Assembly: GCF_019249215.1 (NCBI RefSeq)
Contig: NZ_JAESDI010000005.1
Coordinates: 62,001-126,000 of the forward strand
Reading direction: 5' to 3'
Length of the DNA: 64,000 nucleotides
DNA from: Alteromonas lipotrueae
GTDB lineage: Bacteria > Pseudomonadota > Gammaproteobacteria > Enterobacterales > Alteromonadaceae
Numbering within the stretch: position 1 is the first letter of the stretch; each line of letters opens with the position of its first letter. The notes under the pieces were generated by a model. That model was not told the origin of the DNA. It saw only the letters and a list, made by a program, of their open reading frames with translations, and did no database searches. The position numbers and the translations under genes are program-made. Below, piece by piece: positions 35,882 through 43,056 of this stretch.

Positions 35882-36534
35882 ATGCGAAAGTTACGCCTTT
35901 TATAAAGCCGCTGTTAAGACCCATGATTTTGGCGCTGAGCAAAGCCTGCGTTACCCCAAATCAAATTACCTTGGCTGGTTTTGTTATTGGTATGCTGTCG
36001 GTTCCTGCCATTATCAATGGGTGGTGGGCAATGGCGTTCATATGTATTGTTGCAAATAGAGTATCCGATGGTATTGACGGCGAACTTGCTCGCTTTCAGC
36101 AAAGTAGCAGTAGTGCAGGTGGCTTTTTAGATATTTGTTTAGACTTTTTATTCTACGCTGCCGTGCCGTTAGCGTTTGGTGTAGCAAACCCTGCCGAATG
36201 GGGTGTACCTGCGCTAGTGCTAATGGCCGCGTTTGTAGGCACGGGCAGTAGCTTTTTGGCCTTCGCCGTAGCCGCAGAAAAATTTAATATCGAAAAACCA
36301 CAGTTTAAGAATAAGAGCTTTTACTATATGCAGGGGCTTACCGAGGGTACCGAAACCATACTCTTATTTTTAGCATTCTGTATATGGCCAGCGTATTTTC
36401 CGGTGTTGGCTTATGTTTTTGCGGTAGCGTGTGGCATTACCATCATCACCCGAGTTTACAGTGGTTTTACTACCCTTAAAGCTGTAGAAGGTATTGATGA
36501 TTACTGCACTAATAAAGAGAAAGAGAAGCAATAG
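35875..36534 (+). CDS. CDP-alcohol phosphatidyltransferase, YnjF-like
   Basis: 219 residues, integral membrane enzyme of the CDP-OH-P transferase superfamily, which transfers a phosphatidyl-type group from a CDP-alcohol to a second alcohol. The diagnostic DG-x2-AR-x8-G-x3-D-x3-D motif is complete (DGELAR to GGFLDICLD, about 66-88). About six helices are visible. It overlaps the ATPase gene by 7 bases. YnjF occupies the same place at the end of the E. coli ynj cluster, which strengthens the ynj identification. Acceptor and donor are unknown. Confidence 0.9.
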   Translation: MLDAKVTPFIKPLLRPMILALSKACVTPNQITLAGFVIGMLSVPAIINGWWAMAFICIVANRVSDGIDGELARFQQSSSSAGGFLDICLDFLFYAAVPLAFGVANPAEWGVPALVLMAAFVGTGSSFLAFAVAAEKFNIEKPQFKNKSFYYMQGLTEGTETILLFLAFCIWPAYFPVLAYVFAVACGITIITRVYSGFTTLKAVEGIDDYCTNKEKEKQ

Positions 36535-37322
36535 TGGATAACACTGCACTTGTACGAGTCTGTCTATTTTTAGGCATTTTCGTGATAATGGCTTTGCTAG
36601 AAGCATGGCTGCCTGCTAGGCAATCGGTATTGGGGCGAGCCAGCAGGTGGAAAGGCAACCTGAGTATGGTGGTATTAGGCGCGCTGTGCTCAAAAGTGGT
36701 GATGCCCGCCAGTTTAGTGGGTGTGGCTCTATGGGCGGATAGTACTAATGTGGGGTTATTTAACCGCGTAAGTTTGAGCCATTGGGTTGTGGTTGCGCTT
36801 AGTGTATTGCTGCTTGATGTGGTGATTTATTGGCAGCACAGACTATTTCATAAAATTCCTCTGCTGTGGCGTATTCATAAGATGCACCACGCAGACAGTC
36901 ATGTAGATACCACCACAGGGCTTCGCTTCCATCCTATCGAAATTGTATTAAGCTTGTTCATTAAAGCGGCGGTGGTTATTGCGTTCGGTGTGCCTGCTAT
37001 TGCGATAGTTATTTTCGAAGTTGGTTTGAACGGATTTGCCTTGTTTAACCATGCGAATATCCGACTGCCTCAAAAATGGGATGACAGAATTGGGATGGTT
37101 ATCATTACCCAACGGCTGCACCGCATCCACCACAGCCAGACAAAAGCAGAGTCTAATACTAATTTTGGTTTCAGCGTCTCTTGGTGGGACAAACTCTTTG
37201 GCAGCTTCAAAAGCCGCGCAACCATGCGCGATGAAGATATTGCTATTGGCCAAAAAGAATACCCAGCAACAAACGATAATGCAGGCATAATAGCATTGCT
37301 GAAAATACCATTTAATCGCTAA
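36534..37322 (+). CDS. Sterol desaturase / fatty acid hydroxylase family membrane protein
   Basis: 262 residues; di-iron membrane hydroxylase. The histidine clusters HRLFH (about 102-106), HKMHHADSH (about 115-123) and HRIHHSQ (about 197-203) form the metal site. Helices lie at about 5-25, 38-60, 80-100 and 135-175. It begins with a GTG overlapping the previous stop (TAGTG) and ends the co-directional run. Relatives hydroxylate lipid chains or sterol-like molecules. With the CDP-alcohol transferase beside it, it suggests that the operon modifies a lipid, although E. coli ynj lacks this gene. Confidence 0.9.
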   Translation: MDNTALVRVCLFLGIFVIMALLEAWLPARQSVLGRASRWKGNLSMVVLGALCSKVVMPASLVGVALWADSTNVGLFNRVSLSHWVVVALSVLLLDVVIYWQHRLFHKIPLLWRIHKMHHADSHVDTTTGLRFHPIEIVLSLFIKAAVVIAFGVPAIAIVIFEVGLNGFALFNHANIRLPQKWDDRIGMVIITQRLHRIHHSQTKAESNTNFGFSVSWWDKLFGSFKSRATMRDEDIAIGQKEYPATNDNAGIIALLKIPFNR

Positions 37323-37340
37323 GTTTTACGTGATTACTCT

Positions 37341-37919
37341 CTACAATAAGCCAGAAACCTTCAGAGCTAAATACACAGTCCCCAGCTGAATTATCATCCC
37401 TAGGCCAATAAACACACCGTCTCGGTTGGTCATGCCTATAGCGGTTAATGTTAGCGCAAAAGCAGGGAGTGCTACGGCGAAAGGAACAACCTCAAGAGGG
37501 ATCATACACAATGATGCTATAGCACAATAACCTGCAACTATATTTTTCCATGGCGTTTTTGATAGTACTGTTAAACGTGGTTTTAACAGCCTCTCGGTTT
37601 TTTTAACGTAAGGTTTGGCTCTGTCTACCGCGTTTTCTAACTTGTCTTGTTTAATTTCTTGTTTAGTAATTTTATTTGGTAACCAAGGCGCACTTCTGCC
37701 TAAAGCAACTTGTATACAGATTAGAAAGAGGGTGATACCACATAAGGAAGGCACGCCGGGAATGGCGCCAGTAGGCAGTAGTGCAATTAGTGAAGGTATG
37801 AGTAGTAGTGGACCAAAGCCTCTGTCTTCGAAGCGAGCAATAATATCTCCTGCGCTTTGCTTTTTTCCTTCGTCTTCATCAACTAGCTTGTCCAAAAGCC
37901 CACTTATTGATTCATTCAT
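37341..37919 (-). CDS. ExoD family membrane protein
   Basis: 192 residues in the exopolysaccharide-synthesis ExoD family. The N-terminus is cytosolic with GDIIARFEDRGFGPLLLIPSLIALLP (about 23-48), followed by helices at about 33-72, 125-150 and 155-190. An amphipathic stretch KPYVKKTERLLKPRLTVL lies between. ExoD was named for exopolysaccharide defects in Rhizobium, but its function is not established in most bacteria. It is convergent with the last gene of the ynj-like run (18-base gap) and divergent from the GAF-GGDEF gene. No operon partner. Confidence 0.87.
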   Translation of the reverse strand: MNESISGLLDKLVDEDEGKKQSAGDIIARFEDRGFGPLLLIPSLIALLPTGAIPGVPSLCGITLFLICIQVALGRSAPWLPNKITKQEIKQDKLENAVDRAKPYVKKTERLLKPRLTVLSKTPWKNIVAGYCAIASLCMIPLEVVPFAVALPAFALTLTAIGMTNRDGVFIGLGMIIQLGTVYLALKVSGLL

Positions 37920-38117
37920 GTTGACCCATTCGTAAGTTATCTCGCATCCTAAAGAATGACACTATGGTGAAACATAGTTGCTGTAATTTATTACGTAAGT
38001 TTCTTGCAATGGTTTACTGCAAAAATTGTTACATTCTGGACTATTGGCTAAGGAGCGTGTTTTACCAATATGTACTAAAGTAAAAGCTAATTGTTTAACT
38101 TCCCATAAGGGGGATAT

Positions 38118-39608
38118 GTGAAGCCAAATGAAGGCATTGCATTGTTACGTCAACTCCCTACGTGTTTGTTGTTCAAACGTCTTGGTGATACAGCGTTTGA
38201 CGTAAGCATTGCATTTGCGCGTCAGTTTGGTGAGGCAGTGGTATCTGATGCGTTCTTAGACAGCCTGCGTTTTTTCGATCCTATTACTAAAGATGAGCTT
38301 TCTGGTAGCTATCATCCATTCGCTATAGCAGAGGAAACCTTGCACCTTTGCCAATGGGTACGCATTCAATCTTATGAAAGGGGGATTCAGTTTTTTATAG
38401 AAAGTGCGGTTATCACGGTCGGCGGCGTTAGCTTAGTGGTTATCAACGCAAAGGCGGTTCAAAATAATTTGTTTATCGCGCCGGAAGAATCTTCACCCGT
38501 GGGCAAACACATTACGTTTAATGGGCTACTTTCAACTCTATCTTCGCAGCTTATAAATACTACCAGTGACAAAGTAGATAGTCTTATAGAGAATATTTTA
38601 GGCGCGTTCGGTGAATTCTGCGATCTTGACCGCTGCTATTTATTCGAATTTTATGACGACAAAAAATTCGCCTGTAACACCCACGAATGGGTAGCTGCAG
38701 GGGTAACGCCTTATAAAAATGATCTTCAAGCGTTACCGATGGAAACCATGCCTTACCTTGATAGAAAGATTAAGCAAGATGGCCTTTTTAAAGTGAATAA
38801 TGTGGCCTATTTACCAAGAGAAGCCGCGGGGGAAAAAGAGGAGTTTGAGCGAGAGCACATTTGTTCAATTCTTTGTGCCGCGATTGAATTGGATGAGGGC
38901 ATTTTCGGTTTCATTGGCTGTGATATCACGGGTAGCCCTTATACGTGGCGTGATTATGATATTAAGTACTTAGAGCGTATCGCGCAGATGTTGGCTAACA
39001 CATTACAAAACGCGCATAACGAACGGGCTCTGTATGAGGCAAAACAACAACTTATAGAAGCCAACCTCAAGTTGGCAAAGCTTGCCAATATAGATGGCTT
39101 AACCGGTATAGCGAACAGAAGGCTGTTTGACGATACATTGCAAAGCGATATACAAAGAAGCGTTCAGTGTAAAATGCCACTAAGCTTATTATTAATTGAT
39201 GTCGATCACTTTAAAATTTACAACGATTGTTATGGGCATGTGGCGGGCGATCGTGTGTTAATAAAGGTTGCAGAAATACTGAAGGAAACCTGTGTTGGTA
39301 ATGACGATGTAGTGGCAAGGTATGGTGGAGAAGAGTTTGCTGTCATCATGCCATTTACTGACATGAATTCCGCACTCAAAGTAGCAGAGCGTATTCGAAG
39401 CAATATTGAGCAAGCGGCCATTGTGTTCAAACAGTCAAGCTACAACAGCAGGCTGACGATAAGCTTAGGCGCTTCCACAATGGCATTTACTCATCCAGTG
39501 AGCCCTAATGAATTAATTCAGCGTGCCGATGCTGCACTTTATTTGGCTAAATCGCTAGGGCGTAATCGCGTCGATGTATGGGAAAACCGTGAAACAGCGC
39601 TGCGTTAA
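38118..39608 (+). CDS. GAF-GGDEF diguanylate cyclase
   Basis: 496 residues, soluble. Residues 1-125 are a sensor region of unknown type, GAF domain about 140-295, helical linker about 300-325, GGDEF about 326-490. The active motif is GGEEF (403-407), so c-di-GMP synthesis is likely. The position of the inhibitory-site Arg is Gly394 (GNDD in place of RxxD), so product inhibition through the I-site should be absent. The start is a GTG with AAGGGGG seven bases upstream. It overlaps the 3' end of the convergent oxidoreductase gene by 4 bases. Confidence 0.92.
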   Translation: MKPNEGIALLRQLPTCLLFKRLGDTAFDVSIAFARQFGEAVVSDAFLDSLRFFDPITKDELSGSYHPFAIAEETLHLCQWVRIQSYERGIQFFIESAVITVGGVSLVVINAKAVQNNLFIAPEESSPVGKHITFNGLLSTLSSQLINTTSDKVDSLIENILGAFGEFCDLDRCYLFEFYDDKKFACNTHEWVAAGVTPYKNDLQALPMETMPYLDRKIKQDGLFKVNNVAYLPREAAGEKEEFEREHICSILCAAIELDEGIFGFIGCDITGSPYTWRDYDIKYLERIAQMLANTLQNAHNERALYEAKQQLIEANLKLAKLANIDGLTGIANRRLFDDTLQSDIQRSVQCKMPLSLLLIDVDHFKIYNDCYGHVAGDRVLIKVAEILKETCVGNDDVVARYGGEEFAVIMPFTDMNSALKVAERIRSNIEQAAIVFKQSSYNSRLTISLGASTMAFTHPVSPNELIQRADAALYLAKSLGRNRVDVWENRETALR

Positions 39609-40648
39609 AACGTAAGCACCAGTTTTCCAATATGCGCTTTTTGTTCGAAGTCTGTTTGCGCTTGTTTTATATCTTCAATGGGGTAAGTTTTAGAGACAAG
39701 TGGGCCAATATCGCCTGCTTCAATGCGTTTCACTACGTTGCCAAATACCTCTTCACAAATCACAGTACAGCCCAGTAATTGTAAATCTTTTAAGTACAAG
39801 GTTCTAACATCTAAGGTTACGCTATGCCCACCAATAGCACCCGATACTGCGTAGCGACCAAAGGGGCGCATCATATCAAGTAGCTCAGGCCATCTTGGTC
39901 CTGCCACCAAATCGATAACAACATCAAACGGCTTATCTTTCGTATACGTTAACCAATTACAGTCGCGGGTTAGGGTGTCGTCTGCCCCCAGTGCTTTCAA
40001 TGCTTCTTGTTTTGATTCACTGGTGATAGCCACTACAAAAGCGCCTCGTGCTTTTGCTAATTGCACTGCAGCAGAGCCAACGCCACCAGAAGCGCCAGTA
40101 ACAAGCACCCTGTCTCCCGCCGCTACTTTAGCGCGGTGCAGCATGTTTTCAGCGGTAGAATATGAACATGGAAAGGAAGCAAGTTCGGCATCTGACATGG
40201 TTGTATTTACGGTATACGCATGTTTTGCAGCAACTTTTGTGTACTGTGCAAAACCACCGTCGCATTCAGATCCAAAATACCAAGGTGAAGGTAATTTAGC
40301 ACCATCCGCTTCGGTTAAGCAGGGTTCAATCATTACCCGCTCACCAATGCGTGCAGTGTCTACTTCACTGCCTACAGCCACAATATAGCCGCATACATCT
40401 GCGCCCTGTATTCGAGGAAGTGCGAACGGTTCACCATTCCACGATTCCACGTCAGTGCCATCGTCCTTTGTGTACCATCCCTTGCGGGTATTTATGTCTG
40501 TGTTATTGACACCCGCGGCGGCCACTTTAATCACAACGTCGGTGGTAGCTGGAATAGGCAGGGAGAGATCGTGACGAAGACTAAGCGCATCAAGATCGCC
40601 ATGGCGTGTAAGTACGACCCCTTTCATGTGTGAGGGAAGTTGTGACAT
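39605..40648 (-). CDS. Zinc-type alcohol dehydrogenase / quinone oxidoreductase family protein
   Basis: 347-residue medium-chain dehydrogenase/reductase. GroES-like domain about 25-140 (AGVNNTDINTRKGWY, GADVCGYIVAVG) and Rossmann domain about 150-290 with GASGGVGSAAVQLAKARGA as the NADPH-binding motif. The catalytic-zinc cysteine is not in the usual place and the structural four-Cys loop is missing, so it is closer to zeta-crystallin-type quinone or enone reductases. It lies 12 bases downstream of a TetR regulator gene on the same strand, so it is probably the regulated gene. Substrate unknown. Confidence 0.88.
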   Translation of the reverse strand: MSQLPSHMKGVVLTRHGDLDALSLRHDLSLPIPATTDVVIKVAAAGVNNTDINTRKGWYTKDDGTDVESWNGEPFALPRIQGADVCGYIVAVGSEVDTARIGERVMIEPCLTEADGAKLPSPWYFGSECDGGFAQYTKVAAKHAYTVNTTMSDAELASFPCSYSTAENMLHRAKVAAGDRVLVTGASGGVGSAAVQLAKARGAFVVAITSESKQEALKALGADDTLTRDCNWLTYTKDKPFDVVIDLVAGPRWPELLDMMRPFGRYAVSGAIGGHSVTLDVRTLYLKDLQLLGCTVICEEVFGNVVKRIEAGDIGPLVSKTYPIEDIKQAQTDFEQKAHIGKLVLTF

Positions 40649-40660
40649 AAATTGTCTCCT

Positions 40661-41209
40661 TTAAGATAAACCGTGTTCTACAAGTGTTTGATCTAACATA
40701 GCTTGCGTTGTGGTTAACGCTTCTTCGCCCATGGTTGGCCACGCAGCCGACATACCTTCATGCATAATGAAAAGTGAACGAGACAGTGATTCGCTTTGGG
40801 TTAAGTCGTAAAGCCATTGGCGTACGTCGGCTTTATGAGTATTTACGGCTGTGGTTATCTGTGTGTAGTTTGGGTAGCTAGATAAGGCTTGTAGTGACAT
40901 GCATCCGTTAGGGGCGTATTGCTGTAGCCATAACGCCAAACGTGAAAAAACATGCTGTACTGCGGCTTTCATATCGTTCGGGAAGTCTGTTGCTAGAAAT
41001 GATAAATACCGCTGGTGGCGATGGGTGAGCGCCCCAATGATCATCTCTTCCTTAGAAGGAAAATATTTGTATAAGGTTTTTAGCGTAGTGCCTGTTTGTT
41101 CTTTTAACGAGGCGACATTAGGCTGGGTGAAGCCATTAACGCTAAATGCGTTTTCTAACCGTGCGGCAATGTCATTTTTTCGCTCATCGGGTGTCATTTT
41201 GATCTCCAA
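40661..41209 (-). CDS. TetR/AcrR family transcriptional regulator
   Basis: 182 residues. HTH at the N-terminus: AFSVNGFTQPNVASLKEQTGTTLKTLYKYFPSKEEM pattern, with the TLYKYFPSKEE recognition-helix signature (about 46-58). The C-terminal ligand domain ends in a TetR_C-like segment. An alternative ATG lies at 41197 (MTPDE). It is followed on the same strand by the MDR dehydrogenase, and two 18-bp palindromes lie upstream of its start, which strongly suggests self-regulation of the pair. The inducer is unknown, perhaps a substrate of the dehydrogenase such as an electrophilic carbonyl. Confidence 0.93.
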   Translation of the reverse strand: MEIKMTPDERKNDIAARLENAFSVNGFTQPNVASLKEQTGTTLKTLYKYFPSKEEMIIGALTHRHQRYLSFLATDFPNDMKAAVQHVFSRLALWLQQYAPNGCMSLQALSSYPNYTQITTAVNTHKADVRQWLYDLTQSESLSRSLFIMHEGMSAAWPTMGEEALTTTQAMLDQTLVEHGLS

Positions 41210-41234
41210 TCTCTGGCCAACTTCTACGAGACGG

Positions 41235-41285
41235 GTAGAATATTTGCTCTACTTTAATGAGGTGAGGGTAGAGCAATCATTCTAC
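41235..41285 (-). promoter_or_regulatory. Tandem TetR-type operator palindromes
   Basis: Two 18-bp palindromes of the form GTAGA-N8-TCTAC lie at 41235-41252 and 41268-41285; their centres are 33 bp apart, about three helical turns. Together they also form a larger inverted repeat (41234-41252 with 41268-41286, 17 of 19 positions). They sit 25-75 bases upstream of the TetR gene start and are the probable autoregulatory operators. Confidence 0.8.
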
Positions 41286-41388
41286 CTTTGCAAGTCGCAG
41301 TATAAGATTGGGGAATATCCCTTCGTACACGGCCTTTTTTGAGTGAGTAATTTGCGCTGATTCGTGTCGTTATTCTGTTTCTGTTACC

Positions 41389-41456
41389 GTTTAGAGTAAC
41401 CTTTCGATAAGTGATTGTTTATGGTAACTTTGTTAAATGTGATTATTTATAGTAAC
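41389..41456 (+). repeat. Three direct repeats with exact 28-bp period upstream of satD
   Basis: GTTTAGAGTAAC (41389), GTTTATGGTAAC (41417) and ATTTATAGTAAC (41445), each followed by CTT or TTT, are spaced exactly 28 bp. The first is also half of GTTAC-N8-GTAAC (41383-41400). Regular spacing suggests cooperative binding of a regulator, perhaps SatD itself. Confidence 0.75.
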
Positions 41457-41605
41457 TTTATAACTAAGCAAACTAACTGCCGTGTAATATTGCACTTGTA
41501 TAAAAACACAGGCAATCTGAGTCGTGTCTATGATGCAAGTTCGTGAACACGAGGGCAAACTGGCTAATGATGAACTAAAGCGAGCTGTCACCGAAAAGGG
41601 AAGGT

Positions 41606-42244
41606 ATGGATAATACAAAAAAGCGGCAGGCGGTGATAACCGGTGATATCGCAAACTCACAGCAGTTAAGCGATACTGATTTAGCACATGTGTTACAGGT
41701 GCTAACCAACGAACTTAAAGCGCAATCTGCATTATACAACGGGCAGTACGACGTATTTCGTGGTGATGCTTTTCAAGTTGTCATACCTGAGCCTGAAAGT
41801 GCTATGCTTGTCGCCATTTGCATCAGGTTAGCATTAAAAGCCTGCACGCCCACTACAGATGTGCGTATTAGCGTAGGGATTGGTGGAGTAAGTTTTACTG
41901 ATGGAAAAGTGAAAACTGGAAATGGTGACGCCTTCGTACGCTCGGGTAGGACGCTGGATAGTATGAAGTCCCAATTCCTCGCTTTTTCAAGCGACAATGA
42001 AGCGTTTAATAAACACGCAAGTCTATTGACTGCATTTGTCGATAGTCATATGACTTCCTTAACGCAAACACAGTCAGAAACGTTACTTGCCTATATTAAA
42101 GCAAAAGATAAAGGTCACGAAAGTATAGCGAATACACTGGGGAAAACCCGTAGCAACATCACCCGTATTTTAATCGCGAGTCAATATCACCTAGTTAGTG
42201 ATTATTTGCATTACATGGCAACAGAAGTGAAAACGGAGCAGTAA
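41606..42244 (+). CDS. SatD family protein with C-terminal HTH
   Basis: 212 residues. The N-terminus has the SatD block VITGDIANSQQL (about 9-20), followed by FRGDAFQVVI (about 51-60), the pattern VRISVGIGG (about 85-93), then a C-terminal helix-turn-helix (GHESIANTLGKTRSNITRIL, about 168-187). The family is named from Streptococcus acid-tolerance genes; the core resembles a nucleotidyl-cyclase fold but activity is not known. The stop is followed after two bases by the DUF3307 membrane protein gene, a recurring pair. The HTH plus the periodic repeats upstream suggest that it is a DNA-binding sensor controlling its own operon. Confidence 0.87.
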   Translation: MDNTKKRQAVITGDIANSQQLSDTDLAHVLQVLTNELKAQSALYNGQYDVFRGDAFQVVIPEPESAMLVAICIRLALKACTPTTDVRISVGIGGVSFTDGKVKTGNGDAFVRSGRTLDSMKSQFLAFSSDNEAFNKHASLLTAFVDSHMTSLTQTQSETLLAYIKAKDKGHESIANTLGKTRSNITRILIASQYHLVSDYLHYMATEVKTEQ

Positions 42245-42246
42245 GC

Positions 42247-43056
42247 ATGGAGCAACTTAGCATGGTAATAGGGCTATTGGTTGCCCATTTACTGGGAGAC
42301 TTCTATTTTCAGCCAACTCGCTGGGTGGAAAGCCGAAACACTAAACATCTGCAATCGCCTGCGTTATACCTTCATGCTCTACTGCATGGTGTGCTAGCAC
42401 TTATTACGTTGTTCGCCGTGTCGGTATTTACGACAAAAGAGGCGGGCATGGCGGATATCGATATTGCAGCATTATTGATGGTAGCTGGTGGGGTATTAAT
42501 AAGCCATTTTGTTATTGATGCAATAAAGTCTTACGCGGGAAGCACAACACTAGCGTTTGCAGTCGATCAAGCCGCGCACATAGGTGTAATTGTTATTTTA
42601 TGGGCGATGCTTACTAATCAGGTCGGGGCATTGTTTAAGCAACTCTTACTGGTTAATCACCAGCATCTGGCCTTACTCTTGGCGTACTTAATTATTTTAA
42701 AACCAACGTCCATTTTCATAAAACAACTTCTGTCGCCATGGAGCAAAGAGCTTGATGAGCATGCCAAACCTAAAACAACTAGCCCACTGGTTCAGCTTCC
42801 TATACAAAATACGCTCGCCATGGCAGGGCAGCGAATTGGCTATTTAGAGCGGTTGCTTATTCTTACCTTTGTACTGCTCAATCAATTTGCTGCAATAGGT
42901 TTTCTACTTGCTGCTAAATCAATCTTTCGGTTTGGTGATTTGACAAAAAGCGAAGACAAGAAACTAACGGAATATGTATTACTGGGCACATTAACGAGTG
43001 TAGTCATTACGCTAGCGGTCGGGCTTACCGCTAGGTGGTTTGTTGGAAAAATTTAG
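42247..43056 (+). CDS. DUF3307 membrane protein
   Basis: 269-residue polytopic membrane protein. The N-terminal motif LVAHLLGDFYFQPTRWVESRN (about 10-30) is the DUF3307 signature; HALLHGVLALI (about 43-53) and GGVLISHFVIDAIKSY (about 77-92) supply conserved His/Asp residues that might form a metal site. Six or more hydrophobic helices. Function unknown. It is coupled to SatD (2-base gap) and convergent with the GGDEF-EAL gene, overlapping it by 4 bases. The pair may be a sensor-effector module in which SatD controls this membrane protein. Confidence 0.87.
   Translation: MEQLSMVIGLLVAHLLGDFYFQPTRWVESRNTKHLQSPALYLHALLHGVLALITLFAVSVFTTKEAGMADIDIAALLMVAGGVLISHFVIDAIKSYAGSTTLAFAVDQAAHIGVIVILWAMLTNQVGALFKQLLLVNHQHLALLLAYLIILKPTSIFIKQLLSPWSKELDEHAKPKTTSPLVQLPIQNTLAMAGQRIGYLERLLILTFVLLNQFAAIGFLLAAKSIFRFGDLTKSEDKKLTEYVLLGTLTSVVITLAVGLTARWFVGKI

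Larger units (their letters stand above)
41210..41605. other. TetR-SatD divergent intergenic region
   Basis: 396 bases without a gene, but rich in candidate sites: the TetR operators at 41235-41285 next to the minus-strand regulator and a three-copy direct repeat at 41389-41456 next to the SatD side. A short reading frame on the minus strand (41433-41687) overlaps SatD and was rejected. Confidence 0.8.

Noticed and set aside
41433-41687. 84-codon minus-strand frame between TetR and SatD
   Set aside because: Overlaps the start of SatD and the repeat array and shows no family features.
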